Assembly (NCBI RefSeq): GCF_020595055.1
Contig: NZ_JAJDOO010000007.1
Span: 62,001 to 126,000, forward strand
DNA from: Desulfosporosinus shakirovi
Lineage (GTDB): Bacteria > Bacillota > Desulfitobacteriia > Desulfitobacteriales > Desulfitobacteriaceae
Direction of reading: 5' to 3'
DNA length: 64,000 nucleotides
Part shown: in pieces, positions 18,343-27,546 of the stretch
How the letters are laid out: the number at the start of each line of letters is the position of its first letter
Numbering within the stretch: the first letter of the stretch is position 1
Notes under the pieces: model-generated
Seen by the model: only the letters and a program-made list of their open reading frames with translations
What the model was told of the DNA's origin: nothing
Databases searched by the model: none
Program-made: the position numbers and the translations under genes

Positions 18343-19864
18343 TCATCCTTTCTTTGGCTAAGCTGGAACCTGTCATTAAGAGTCCTACCTCTTCTAAGTT
18401 AGCTTGTTCAACCGGAAAATCTCCTGTTAGCTGACCGTCGAATACTACCCCTACCCGGTCTGCTAATTTAAATATCTCGTCAAGGTCCTCAGAGATCAGC
18501 AGGATTGCAGTCTTTTGTTTCTTTAATTCCAAAAGTAATTTATGGACCGCTTCAGTGGCTCCGATATCCAATCCCCTTGCAGGATAAATAACTACCATTA
18601 ATTTGGGTGAACTGGAAATCTCTCTAGCCAATAACAGCTTCTGCAAGTTCCCCCCTGACAGCACTTTAATAGGCTGATGCAAGCTGGATATTTTGACCTG
18701 ATACTGTTTTACTAAAGTCTCGGCGTTTCGCGCTACCGCTTGGGATTTCAACAACCATCGCCCTGAGTACTCCTGCTGATGATAATTTTTTAGAATAAGG
18801 TTTTCCAGGGCATTTAGTTCAGGTACAAGTCCCATACCTAAGCGATCTTCAGGTACATAAGCAACCCCTAGGTCAATGATAGTGCGGGGGGAGAGGTTGC
18901 TTATATTCCCGTTGTTTAAAAGAACTTTTCCGCTCTCGACCTGGCGCAAGCCTGCGATGACTTCCGCCATTTCTCGTTGTCCGTTGCCCGATACACCGGC
19001 TAGCCCGAGTATTTCTCCTTCCCGTACACAAAGGGTCATGTTACGCAAGCAAGGCAGACCCATGTCGTTGAAGGCATTTACTTTATCCAGTTCCAGTACG
19101 ACCCCACCCACAGGAGAAGAGTCTCTCTCATACTTTGAGGCCACAGCTCTGCCAACCATTAAGCGGACCATTTCTTTGGCATTAATTTGGTCATGTTCAA
19201 GTACGCCAGCTAACTTTCCCTGTCGCAACACGGTAACTCGATCTGCAATCGCCTCAACTTCATTAAGCTTATGTGTAATAAGAACAATGGCACATCCTGC
19301 GGAGGCCATTCTGCGTAAATTTTCAAACAGTTCCCCGGCTTCCTGAGGCGTCAATACCGCCGTGGGTTCATCCAATATCAATACTTTAGAACCGCGGTAG
19401 AGCATACGGACAATCTCTACGCGCTGTTTTTCTCCGACCGAAAGTTGCCAAACCTTGGCATTCAAATTGATCTCCAGACCATATTTCTTTCCAAGCTCAT
19501 TAATCTTGGCTTTAAGTTCCTTGTTCGCTAAAAAAAAGGAATTTCCCTTTTCACCTAATATAATATTTTCGGCTACAGTAAAGGGCTCGACTAATTTAAA
19601 GTGCTGATGGACCATACCGATACCGCAAGCTATGGCATCCCTAGGGGAACGAAATTTTTGTTCACCCCCGTTTAGTAGAATTTTGCCGGCATCTGGCTTG
19701 TAAAGCCCAGCTAGTACGGACATTAAAGTACTTTTCCCTGATCCGTTCTCTCCCAATATGGCATGTATTTCTCCAGGGTTAATATCAAGGTCTACATGGT
19801 CATTCGCCAGTACACCTGGGAACTTTTTCACGATTCCCTTTAATTGGATTAAGGATTGGTTCAT
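18317..19864 (-). CDS. Nucleoside-type ABC importer ATPase (two ABC domains)
   Basis: About 515 residues with two fused ATPase domains, as in NupO/YufO and RbsA. Domain 1 has GENGSGKST, signature LSVGEKQRVEI and LDEPTAVLTP. Domain 2 has the relaxed P-loop GVSGNGQRE and signature LSGGNLQKLLLARE, but the Walker B acidic pair is replaced (KLMVVIYPARGLD), as is usual in this family. It powers the two permeases downstream. The start is set at ATG 19864 because GAGGGG lies 6 nt upstream; the frame is open to 19879. Confidence 0.88.
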   Translation of the reverse strand: MNQSLIQLKGIVKKFPGVLANDHVDLDINPGEIHAILGENGSGKSTLMSVLAGLYKPDAGKILLNGGEQKFRSPRDAIACGIGMVHQHFKLVEPFTVAENIILGEKGNSFFLANKELKAKINELGKKYGLEINLNAKVWQLSVGEKQRVEIVRMLYRGSKVLILDEPTAVLTPQEAGELFENLRRMASAGCAIVLITHKLNEVEAIADRVTVLRQGKLAGVLEHDQINAKEMVRLMVGRAVASKYERDSSPVGGVVLELDKVNAFNDMGLPCLRNMTLCVREGEILGLAGVSGNGQREMAEVIAGLRQVESGKVLLNNGNISNLSPRTIIDLGVAYVPEDRLGMGLVPELNALENLILKNYHQQEYSGRWLLKSQAVARNAETLVKQYQVKISSLHQPIKVLSGGNLQKLLLAREISSSPKLMVVIYPARGLDIGATEAVHKLLLELKKQKTAILLISEDLDEIFKLADRVGVVFDGQLTGDFPVEQANLEEVGLLMTGSSLAKERMNDNEPAHL

Positions 19865-19930
19865 CTCTGTTCCCCTCAATTCACAAACAATTTCCGGCGA
19901 AACCTTAAAAAGGAGGCTACGAAATTATGG

Positions 19931-19978
19931 GAGATTATGCTTTTAAGGTTAATTAAACACCCTTCTAAGCATAATCTC
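19931..19978 (-). terminator. Intra-operon hairpin after the binding-protein gene
   Basis: A perfect 12-bp stem GAGATTATGCTT / AAGCATAATCTC with a 24-nt loop in the 150-bp gap between the BMP lipoprotein gene and the ATPase gene. It probably stabilises the upstream mRNA or partly terminates, giving more binding protein than transporter. Confidence 0.5.
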
Positions 19979-20014
19979 TGCCATAAAGATGGACAAATTA
20001 TTTATAGCCAGATT

Positions 20015-21136
20015 TTATTTAGGAATTGTTCCGTCTACGCCTTCAACAAACCAGTCCATTGAAAGCATATCTTTGTCAGCCATTACTTGACCTTCTGGGA
20101 CTTTAACGGCTCCCGTTTGATCCTTAATAGGCCCGGTAAAGACGTCCCATTTTTTGCTCACAATTTTATCTTTAGCATCTGCTACGAGTTTCTTAGTCTC
20201 ATCGGTTACCATAGGACCGAAAGGAGCAATATCAACAATACCATCGCTCATAGGACCCCAGTATTGATCGTTTTTCCAAGTCTTATTAATAACTGATTCC
20301 ACAGTTTGCACATAGTAAGGACCCCAATTCCAAACTGCAGATGTCAACACTGCTTTTGGTGCCATCTTGGACATATCCATATTATAACCGATACCATATT
20401 TGCCTGCTTCTTCTGCCGCTTGCATAGGTCCAGGAGTATCCTGGTGTTGAGCAATAACGTCTGCTCCAGCCGTCAGGAGGCTCTTGGCGGCATCTTTTTC
20501 TTTAGCAGGATCATACCAAGTATTAGTCCAAACCACCTGTACTTTGGCAGCGGGATTAACAGAGCGTACCCCTTGAGTAAAGGCGTTTATGCCTCGGATA
20601 ACCTCTGGGATAGGCATGGCTGCTACGTAGCCAATGGTGTTGCTTTTCGTAGTTTTACCAGCCGCGATACCTGTCAGATAACGAGCTTGGTAAATGCGAC
20701 CGAAATAGGTCCCCACATTTTCTGCGGTTTTGTAACCAGAATTGTGCATAAAGGTAACATCAGGGTATTTTTTTGCCACATTAATGGTTGGATCCATATA
20801 GCCAAAGCTGGTTGTAAAGATGATTTTGTTACCTTTTTCAGCGAGCTGAGTAATGACGCGCTCAGAATCCGCGCCCTCAGGAACTGATTCCATAATCGTT
20901 GTCTCCACTTGTGGTAATTTTTCTACTAAGTACTTGCGACCTTGGTCATGAGCAAAGCTCCAACCTGCATCCCCTACTGGTCCAACATACACAAACGCAA
21001 CCTTGAGTTTCTCCTTAGTAGCGTCAGCCGGCGCTGGAGTTGAAGTTGCTGGGGTCTTGGCACCACAACCGGAAATAACCAAAAGTAGCGAAACCAATAA
21101 GGCGACTAAAATTGCACTTCTTCGTTTTAAATTCAT
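20015..21136 (-). CDS. BMP-family substrate-binding lipoprotein
   Basis: A 373-residue basic-membrane-protein (BMP/PnrA-like) lipoprotein. It has a lipoprotein signal peptide ending in the lipobox VISGC (Cys about residue 24), then a low-complexity Thr/Ala/Pro linker and the binding fold (KVAFVYVGPVGDAGWSFAHD). Homologues bind purine nucleosides. It is the first gene of the ABC importer operon, with a good promoter at 21287-21315 and a hairpin-bearing leader. AGGAGGAAAATTGAG precedes the ATG. Confidence 0.88.
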   Translation of the reverse strand: MNLKRRSAILVALLVSLLLVISGCGAKTPATSTPAPADATKEKLKVAFVYVGPVGDAGWSFAHDQGRKYLVEKLPQVETTIMESVPEGADSERVITQLAEKGNKIIFTTSFGYMDPTINVAKKYPDVTFMHNSGYKTAENVGTYFGRIYQARYLTGIAAGKTTKSNTIGYVAAMPIPEVIRGINAFTQGVRSVNPAAKVQVVWTNTWYDPAKEKDAAKSLLTAGADVIAQHQDTPGPMQAAEEAGKYGIGYNMDMSKMAPKAVLTSAVWNWGPYYVQTVESVINKTWKNDQYWGPMSDGIVDIAPFGPMVTDETKKLVADAKDKIVSKKWDVFTGPIKDQTGAVKVPEGQVMADKDMLSMDWFVEGVDGTIPK

Positions 21137-21219
21137 CTCAATTTTCCTCCTTTTTCTTTCTCTATTCCCACCACTAAATAAATTTGTCTGTTATTCACCT
21201 CCCATTTCTTTTACAAGAA

Positions 21220-21258
21220 AAGCTTCCCAGAGATAAGATAATCACCTCTAGAAAGCTT
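21220..21258 (-). ncRNA. Leader hairpin of the BMP importer operon
   Basis: A 13-bp stem (AAGCTTTCTAGAG with CTCTGGGAAGCTT, two G-U pairs) and a 13-nt loop, in the 5' leader. It does not match the purine riboswitch consensus. It may be an attenuator or a stabilising hairpin. Confidence 0.4.
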
Positions 21259-21286
21259 CGTTGCTAAATTACCCAGTACTAGCTCT

Positions 21287-21315
21287 ATTATATTACCTGC
21301 AATTATAAATTACAA
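21287..21315 (-). promoter_or_regulatory. Sigma-A-type promoter of the BMP importer operon
   Basis: TTGTAA, 17-bp spacer, TATAAT, about 150 bp before the lipoprotein start codon. Confidence 0.7.
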
Positions 21316-21474
21316 TGATTTCTTGTGTATGTAAGATTCTCTTCCTTTACTATTATTATCTTTTCTCGGCACTCAGTAATTCCCAGATAAACTATTGCCA
21401 TATATTTTATAAATATTAATGAATTTTCAAAAAATTTAAGCTGTTAGTTTTTCGTTAAATTTAATTCATACAAA

Positions 21475-21508
21475 AAAAACATTTGCAGATTTATCCGCAA
21501 ATGTTTTT
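21475..21508 (-). terminator. Terminator of the LutAB-like operon
   Basis: A 12-bp stem AAAAACATTTGC / GCAAATGTTTTT with a T tract on the reverse strand. Confidence 0.9.
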
Positions 21509-21528
21509 AGAAACTGGCTTTTTTAGTT

Positions 21529-22743
21529 TTATCCTTCTAATTTACCGTAAATAACGCGCTCTCGAAGTTCTCCAATCATAGCAGGAACATTGATACTCAT
21601 CGGACACCTCTCTACACATCTGCCACAACGCAAGCAAGAGTAAACAAGGGGAGCTGCTTTCTCCATGCCTCCGGACACAAATGCTGTCCAGATTGCGCCG
21701 ATGCCTCCCATATAGGTGTGACCAAAATGACCTGCAGTTACTTGGAACACAGGGCACTCATACATACATCCACCACAACGCAGACAATGCAAGGCCTGAC
21801 TGAACTTTTCCTCATGGGCCATTTCATTTCGGCCATTATCTACGAAGATGACGTAGAATTCCTTAGGGCCGTGCGCTCCATAAGTTGTCACTTTCTCGAT
21901 ATCGCCCGTTTTGCTCGGCCCGCTGACAATATTAACGTAACCTGGAACACCATACTGAGCATATCTCCAGGTAACTTCAGCAACTTTCATAGCTTCCTGA
22001 AACGTCGGGACTAATTTCTCAACCCCAACCATAACAATATGGACCGGAGGCGCACCCGTTGCCAGTCGAACATTACCTTCGTTTTCAATAATAACCATTG
22101 CGCCGGTGTCTGCAGCCACTACATTGGCACCACTGATTCCTACATCCGCAGTAAAATACTTTTCACGCAGAAATTCTTTGACTACCTTCACTTCTTCGGC
22201 AATATCCGGCGGCACTACTTTGCCAAAAAACTTCGTAAAGACCTCAGCCACTTGTTCTCGTGGAACATGAATGGAAGGGGAAAGGATATGCATTGGACGT
22301 TCCTTACGCAGTTGAAGTATGAACTCTCCCAAATCAGTCTCCCAGACCTCGTTGCCATTGTCCTCCAGGTATTCACGCAGATGGAGTTCCTCTCCCAGCA
22401 TACTTTTTCCTTTGACTACAGTTTTACCCTTGCCAATAATACCGAGAGCAATATCTAAAGCAGCCTGATGATCCTTAGCGTAAAAGGCTTTTCCTTTGTT
22501 GCGCTCCACAGAGGCCATTGCCGTTTCCAATAGATTGTCCAAATTAGCCATAGACTGCCGCTTAATCTCTTGTACTTCCTCTGCCAGTGCCGGGGTATGC
22601 GGAAAACGTTCTAAAGTTTCGGTAACTGTATTGCGATAGGAAGTAACCGCCCTTGAAATCGCTGTCCGAATGTTTTTATCCTCGCTGGCTGCATTAAGGG
22701 ACTTGGCATAATTGACAAAGTCCTTTCTCAAATCCACTGTCAT
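21529..22743 (-). CDS. LutB-like protein: LUD domain plus two 4Fe-4S motifs
   Basis: 404 residues. The N-terminal and middle part is a LUD domain (KGKSMLGEELHLREYLEDNG; ADTGAMVIIENEGNVRL). The C-terminal part holds two CxxCxxCxxxCP clusters (CLRCGGCMYECP and CLRCGRCVERCP). LutB with LutA and LutC oxidises L-lactate to pyruvate in Bacillus. Here it overlaps the HdrB-like gene upstream by 4 bp, and no lutC is present in the window. The pair may act on lactate or another hydroxy acid, passing electrons to an unidentified carrier. ORF length is a little shorter than typical LutB (about 470). Confidence 0.8.
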   Translation of the reverse strand: MTVDLRKDFVNYAKSLNAASEDKNIRTAISRAVTSYRNTVTETLERFPHTPALAEEVQEIKRQSMANLDNLLETAMASVERNKGKAFYAKDHQAALDIALGIIGKGKTVVKGKSMLGEELHLREYLEDNGNEVWETDLGEFILQLRKERPMHILSPSIHVPREQVAEVFTKFFGKVVPPDIAEEVKVVKEFLREKYFTADVGISGANVVAADTGAMVIIENEGNVRLATGAPPVHIVMVGVEKLVPTFQEAMKVAEVTWRYAQYGVPGYVNIVSGPSKTGDIEKVTTYGAHGPKEFYVIFVDNGRNEMAHEEKFSQALHCLRCGGCMYECPVFQVTAGHFGHTYMGGIGAIWTAFVSGGMEKAAPLVYSCLRCGRCVERCPMSINVPAMIGELRERVIYGKLEG

Positions 22744-23720
22744 GCTTTAACCCCCCTATATAGGAATTCAATTAAATCTTCAACTACAGCTGAATCACCC
22801 TTAGCGCGTCCAGCCTCTAAGGCTGAGAGGCAATACGGACATGACGTCAGAATATGTGCTGAACCGCTTTCCTTCAATTCAGTCACACGGCGTTCACCAA
22901 TAACATGGGATAACTCTGGAAACAGAATTTTTATGGGTCCGCCACAACAAGACGTCCATTCACGGTTCATAGGAGCTTCTTTCACATCGGCACCAATGCT
23001 GACCAGAATATCTCTCAGTTCTTGATGAATACCTAATTCTCGAGCCAATCGGCAAGAATCATGTATCACAACTGACTCGGCAGATTGGAGCTTAGCTAAC
23101 TTATCTCGCCGCTCCCAAACGAGGTCAACATACGTACGTATTTCAAAGTCAAAACCTTCAACCATTTTTGGATAAACAAACTTAAAGACTTCTGCAGCAT
23201 GAGGAGAGAGGCAAACAATGGTTTTAGCACCGCTTTTTTTAATCACTTCCACTACTCTCTTTACATAATCCTCCATGTCTTGTAAGTATCCTAATTCATA
23301 GAGCAAGGCTCCGCTGTACAGTTCCTCATTTCCTGAGTAACAGAACTCATAACCCAGTTCTTTAAGCACCTTGGCGGCTTTAAAACAAACCGAATTATAC
23401 CTGTCCTTGTCCTTAGCAAGTACCGAAGCATACATCTTTTCCGGACTGAATCCGGTCTTATTCAGTATATTTCTTGCGCCCATCATCATAGAAAAAACCT
23501 TGCTACCCTGATCGAGATGAGTAATTGTTTTAACCAACGAGTCGATAAAGGGGAGCATCTGATATTCTCCACCTGTATAAAAAAGCACGTCCCCTTTAGC
23601 CGGCAAGTCAAGTTCCTTAGCCCATGAAGAAACTTCAGAACCCTTTAAAGCCAGCGGACTGCCATGCTTAATAATATTTTCACTTATGACATCCAACACC
23701 ATCGGCATTTTTGTTTCCAC
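22740..23720 (-). CDS. LutA/HdrB-like CCG-domain iron-sulfur protein
   Basis: 326 residues. A C-terminal CCG (cysteine-rich) domain is complete: HDSCRLAREL, then SCCGGPIK and SCPYCLSAL. The N-terminal half should hold a second CCG domain but its cysteines are missing (FYTGGEYQM), so only one iron-sulfur site is expected. Such proteins are subunits of lactate, glycerol-3-phosphate or heterodisulfide oxidoreductases. The GTG start at 23720 follows GGGGGAGGAAG. It forms a two-gene operon with the LutB-like gene. Confidence 0.78.
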   Translation of the reverse strand: METKMPMVLDVISENIIKHGSPLALKGSEVSSWAKELDLPAKGDVLFYTGGEYQMLPFIDSLVKTITHLDQGSKVFSMMMGARNILNKTGFSPEKMYASVLAKDKDRYNSVCFKAAKVLKELGYEFCYSGNEELYSGALLYELGYLQDMEDYVKRVVEVIKKSGAKTIVCLSPHAAEVFKFVYPKMVEGFDFEIRTYVDLVWERRDKLAKLQSAESVVIHDSCRLARELGIHQELRDILVSIGADVKEAPMNREWTSCCGGPIKILFPELSHVIGERRVTELKESGSAHILTSCPYCLSALEAGRAKGDSAVVEDLIEFLYRGVKA

Positions 23721-24086
23721 AATCTAACACTTCCTCCCCCAATAATATATGGGTCAAATACCCCTTCTCTTGATGCAGGCATTTTTCTCCATTCAGAAAG
23801 CGCGCATCGATTTTCTCTTGCGCGCCTTCATTATTCGTCAATACCAAATCAGCGTAGCTTCATACATTCTATTATAATAAAAAACCAAATGAAAGTAACC
23901 CTATTCGTGTATTGTATTATGTATTCCTGTTAATCCTCTTTAATAGGTCAGACTCTCAATCTGGAACTATTTGAATTAGTCAGATCCTAATAATTTGATA
24001 GAAACCGTTTAATTTGGATTATAACCCTCTAATATTCTTTTATTGGGTTCAAATCCCTTGATATTGCCCACAATTCGCTGGATTTC
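23721..24086. other. Divergent intergenic region of the LutAB-like and peptidase genes
   Basis: AT-rich and non-coding. A TATAAT hexamer on the reverse strand (23871-23876) could be the leftward -10 box, but no good -35 is correctly spaced. Confidence 0.35.
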
Positions 24087-24115
24087 TTGACAAGCACTTT
24101 AAGGACGTTTATTGT
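24087..24115 (+). promoter_or_regulatory. Sigma-A-type promoter of the peptidase/bactofilin pair
   Basis: TTGACA, 17-bp spacer, TATTGT. A 14-bp dyad GGAATAAATATTCC follows at about 24122-24135, near the expected transcription start. Confidence 0.65.
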
Positions 24116-24160
24116 AAATATAGGAATAAATATTCCAAACATTTATCTGGAGGAATGAGA

Positions 24161-25069
24161 TTGAAAGGTAAATATACGATTATATTCATTCCGCCTGATC
24201 AGTCGACGACACGCCAATTTCAATTTTCTAAACTCGGCAAGCGGTATCTGGGTGCAGGAATGCTTCTTATAGGGTTGATAATCATTGGTTTATTTGCTCG
24301 GACCCTTTATCTAAGTCATTACATAAATCATCTGCAACCTACTATAGACCACATTACTCGACTTGAATCCACGATTGAAGAACGTGATAAGAAAATCTCC
24401 ACTCTAAATGAAAAGTCCACTCAAATTACTGAAGATCTTAACCGGATAACAGACCTCGAAGAAAAACTTTCTACCCTCTTGCCATTACAACCCTCCGCAT
24501 CATCGACATCCCTTAGCCGCGGTATCAGCCATCCTGCCCCCAACTCTATTCTTGTCAACCCTCTGCTTCAAACTCCCGACCAAAATGCTAAAATTGTTGC
24601 TGACCATTTGGTTCTCTTACAACGCTATTACGAAGCAGCGATTGTGCAAAAAGATCAACTTGAACACACTCCAAGCCTTCTTCCTGTAAATGGAGAGATC
24701 ACCTCTCCTCACGGTTATCGCCGAAATCCCTTTGGAGGTTGGTCGAAAGAGTTTCATAATGGAATTGACATCGCCTGTGATTATGGCACCCCTGTCCTAG
24801 CGACTGCAGATGGGGTTGTTACCTTTGCTGGCCAAAACTTAATCTTCGGGCTAAGAGTAGACATTGATCACGGCCAAGGCATAACGACCTTTTATGGTCA
24901 TAATTCTCAGCTTCTGGTGAAGGAAGGGGACCATGTAAAAAAACGAGACGTGATTGCTTACAGTGGAAATTCCGGTCGAAGTACGGGATCTCATCTTCAT
25001 TACGGTACCATTGTTAATGAAAGAAATGTGGATCCTTTAACCTTTACTGAAGTAACAAAGGAGATTTAA
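24161..25069 (+). CDS. Membrane-anchored M23 peptidase
   Basis: About 302 residues. One N-terminal membrane helix (YLGAGMLLIGLIIIGLFA) is followed by a coiled coil (residues about 65-110) and a C-terminal M23 (LytM) endopeptidase domain. Zinc-binding motifs HNGIDIA (HxxxD) and GSHLHYG (HxH) are intact, so it should cut peptidoglycan cross-links. The TTG at 24161 is chosen because TGGAGG lies 7 nt upstream, while the ATG at 24155 abuts it. It is 5 bp from a bactofilin gene, a common pairing in cell-shape and spore morphogenesis. Confidence 0.8.
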   Translation: MKGKYTIIFIPPDQSTTRQFQFSKLGKRYLGAGMLLIGLIIIGLFARTLYLSHYINHLQPTIDHITRLESTIEERDKKISTLNEKSTQITEDLNRITDLEEKLSTLLPLQPSASSTSLSRGISHPAPNSILVNPLLQTPDQNAKIVADHLVLLQRYYEAAIVQKDQLEHTPSLLPVNGEITSPHGYRRNPFGGWSKEFHNGIDIACDYGTPVLATADGVVTFAGQNLIFGLRVDIDHGQGITTFYGHNSQLLVKEGDHVKKRDVIAYSGNSGRSTGSHLHYGTIVNERNVDPLTFTEVTKEI

Positions 25070-25074
25070 AACAA

Positions 25075-25506
25075 ATGTTCAAAAAACTTTCCAACTCTCA
25101 ATCTAATGGTGACGTTACGTTAATTGCTTCGGAGTGCCAAATAACCGGATCAATCATCATCAATGGGAATGCTAGGATTGACGGAAAAGTCGAAGGAAGT
25201 GTACAAGCAACCGGGGATTTAATAATTGGTAACAGCGCTCATTTGAAGGCTGATATTGAGGCCAATACTGTGAGCATTGCCGGGGAAGTACACGGAAACA
25301 TAAAGACTGCGGATCTTTTAGAATTAAATTCTACGGCGCGCTTATTTGGAGATATATGCACACGTCAGTTTAAAGTTGAACAAGGTGCCCAGTTTACTGG
25401 GTTGAGTCAACTATTTGAAGAAACGACTCCTCCTTTGATTGTTCATGAAAATAGTAAGGAGCCTCGCTCAGCAAGGGAAACAAAACGGGTCTCTACGCGT
25501 GCCTGA
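25075..25506 (+). CDS. Bactofilin (polymer-forming cytoskeletal protein)
   Basis: 143 residues with the short right-handed beta-helix of bactofilins: SECQITGSIIINGNARIDG, VEGSVQATGDLIIGNSA, then AGEVHGNIKTADLLEL. The unstructured C-terminal tail is basic and Ser/Thr-rich. Bactofilins form nucleotide-free filaments that position wall enzymes, here plausibly the M23 peptidase encoded 5 bp upstream. The length is normal for the family. Confidence 0.85.
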   Translation: MFKKLSNSQSNGDVTLIASECQITGSIIINGNARIDGKVEGSVQATGDLIIGNSAHLKADIEANTVSIAGEVHGNIKTADLLELNSTARLFGDICTRQFKVEQGAQFTGLSQLFEETTPPLIVHENSKEPRSARETKRVSTRA

Positions 25507-25556
25507 TTCTGAATTGATCTGAATCTTTTTGAAAAACCATCTTAATGAACACTTAT

Positions 25557-25595
25557 GAGGGCAGTCGAACCAGTGATTCTGGTACGATTGCCCTC
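25557..25595. terminator. Bidirectional terminator
   Basis: An 11-bp stem GAGGGCAGTCG / CGATTGCCCTC (one G-T pair) followed by TTCTATTT, between the convergent bactofilin and leuA genes. Confidence 0.8.
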
Positions 25596-25608
25596 TTCTA
25601 TTTCTAAC

Positions 25609-27111
25609 TTAGTTCGTTGGTCTCTTCTCAAGAGCATTAATATAGGCTTTAGCACTCGCTTCAATGATGTCCGTTGAAAAACCTTTTCCCACTACAAGAC
25701 GACCATCCCCATGACGCAGCTTAACCGTGGCTTCTCCCAGCGCTTCACTGCTTCGTGTCACAGATTTGAGAGCATAATCTTCAAGGATTGAATTATTTCC
25801 TGTTATCCTGTCAATCGTGTTAAATAGTGCGTTCACAGGACCATTGCCACAAGCGGCATCGGTCATCACGTTTCCCTCAATTTCCAAGGTCACGGTAGCA
25901 GTAGCCATCTCCATACCATTTGTCGCAATAGACATACTCTTTAAAACAAAACTATTCGCTGTGCTTCCTGAATCCCCCATCAGGACGTAAAGGTCTTGAT
26001 CGAACACTTCCTTCTTCAGATCCGCTAGCTGCAAGAACCGTTGATAAACATCGTCAAGCTGAGCGCCTTCTACTTTATATCCCAATTCCTCCAGACAATG
26101 TTGGAGGGCATGTCTTCCTGATCTTGCTGTAAGGCTGATAAAATTTTGTGGCACTCCGATGGTTTCGGGTTGAATAATCTCATAAGTTTCTCGATCTTTA
26201 AGAACTCCATCTTGATGAATGCCCGAGGCATGATTAAAAGCATTGGCTCCTACAATCGCCTTATGATCTGGGACTGTCACTCCAGTTATACGGGAAACCA
26301 GTCTGCTGGTGGCTGATATCTCGCGGGTATTGACTTTGCTCTCTACCCCGTAGCCGTCACGCCGGGTGTAAATCGACATAATGACCTCTTCAAGAGAAGT
26401 ATTTCCTGCCCTTTCGCCTATACCGTTAATCGTTCCCTCCACTTGGCCCGCTCCCGCTTTAATTCCTGCTAAAGAATTGGCGGTTGCCATGCCCAAATCA
26501 TTGTGACAATGAACACTCACGATGGCTTTGTCAATATTCTTAACGTTTTGAATAACCGATTGAATTAGTTCCCCGTATTCCCATGGGTTTGCATAACCTA
26601 CGGTATCTGGGATATTAACCACAGTAGCCCCAGCAGAAATTACATTTTCAATCACCCTTGCCAAGAATATTGGGTCACTGCGAAAAGCATCCTCTGCATA
26701 AAACTCAACATCGCTTACATATTTTTTCGCGTACTTAACCGCAGCAAGTGCCTGCTCCACAACTTGGTCAGGCGTCAGTTTTAATTTCTTTTCCATATGA
26801 ACAGGAGAAACTCCTATGCCAGTATGGATTCGAGGATATTCCGCTTTGCGCAGAGCTTCCGCACAAAGATCAATGTCTTGTACTACCGCTCTGGTTAACC
26901 CGCAAATGATAACCCCTTTAAGTTCCTTAGCAATCGTCCGAACGGATTCTAAGTCCCCTGGCGAGGATGCGGGAAAACCTGCTTCTATGACATCCACTCC
27001 AAGCTTCACTAACTGTTGACCTATTTCCAATTTCTCTTTGACATTTAGAGTAATCCCCAAGGATTGCTCCCCATCTCTGAGGGTAGTGTCGAATACATAT
27101 AATCTGCGCAT
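25609..27111 (-). CDS. leuA: 2-isopropylmalate synthase
   Basis: 500 residues. It condenses acetyl-CoA with 2-oxoisovalerate, the first committed step of leucine synthesis. The TIM-barrel motifs are clear: DTTLRDGEQSLG at the N-terminus, the metal-binding HCHNDLGMATANSLAG, and GIGERAGNTSLEE, followed by the C-terminal allosteric LeuA dimer domain. The start at 27111 (MRRLYVFDTT) follows AAGGAGG at 9 nt; the frame is open further to 27186 but that part is the T-box leader. No other leu gene follows it in the window. Regulation by a leucine T-box is visible directly upstream. Confidence 0.93.
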   Translation of the reverse strand: MRRLYVFDTTLRDGEQSLGITLNVKEKLEIGQQLVKLGVDVIEAGFPASSPGDLESVRTIAKELKGVIICGLTRAVVQDIDLCAEALRKAEYPRIHTGIGVSPVHMEKKLKLTPDQVVEQALAAVKYAKKYVSDVEFYAEDAFRSDPIFLARVIENVISAGATVVNIPDTVGYANPWEYGELIQSVIQNVKNIDKAIVSVHCHNDLGMATANSLAGIKAGAGQVEGTINGIGERAGNTSLEEVIMSIYTRRDGYGVESKVNTREISATSRLVSRITGVTVPDHKAIVGANAFNHASGIHQDGVLKDRETYEIIQPETIGVPQNFISLTARSGRHALQHCLEELGYKVEGAQLDDVYQRFLQLADLKKEVFDQDLYVLMGDSGSTANSFVLKSMSIATNGMEMATATVTLEIEGNVMTDAACGNGPVNALFNTIDRITGNNSILEDYALKSVTRSSEALGEATVKLRHGDGRLVVGKGFSTDIIEASAKAYINALEKRPTN

Positions 27112-27120
27112 TTTTTGTGA

Positions 27121-27499
27121 TTCCTCCTTAAAATAAAATAAACCCTTCGTCTCTGATTGAGACGAAGGGTTAGTTCGCGGTACCACTCAAGTTGACAGCA
27201 AATAGCCGTCTTCTCTGTAGATACGGGAGTTAATCGTGGTTCGTAGTTCGCGGTTCGACCCTAAAAATAACTTTATGGTTCGAATTTCGAATACCAACTT
27301 CGAACATCGAAGTTCCGATATCTCCTTCCTTTTAACGGCGGAAGCTCCGTCCGAGCCTACTTTAAAACAATTTCGGTCGGCTACTCGAGGAAGAGTTCCA
27401 AGCCCATACCATTACTGTCTTTCACCACCCGACAGCTCTCTATAAACGGCAAAAGGGACTGTACTATTTCCTCTCATCGTCATTTTAACAGTTTTCACT
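27121..27499 (-). ncRNA. T-box leader (probably tRNA-Leu responsive)
   Basis: On the reverse strand the leader contains GAGAGGAAATAGTA, the stem I pattern GCTGTCGGGTGGTG with GACAGTAATGG, and the T-box core AGTGGTACCGCG (27176-27187). A terminator hairpin follows (27141-27171, AACCCTTCGTCTC arms, then TTTTATTTTATTTT) just before leuA. The likely specifier is CTC in GGAACTCTTCC, a leucine codon. Uncharged tRNA-Leu would stabilise the antiterminator and allow leuA transcription. Confidence 0.88.
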
Positions 27500-27527
27500 A
27501 TTCTACACTACTATTTTTTATTGTCAA
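27500..27527 (-). promoter_or_regulatory. Promoter of the T-box/leuA transcript
   Basis: TTGACA, 16-bp spacer, TAGAAT, immediately upstream of the T-box leader. Confidence 0.75.
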
Positions 27528-27546
27528 GGGGTTTCTTCAATTAGTT

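Noticed and set aside
21220-21258. Purine riboswitch before the BMP importer
   Set aside because: The hairpin is real, but the conserved purine-riboswitch sequences are absent.
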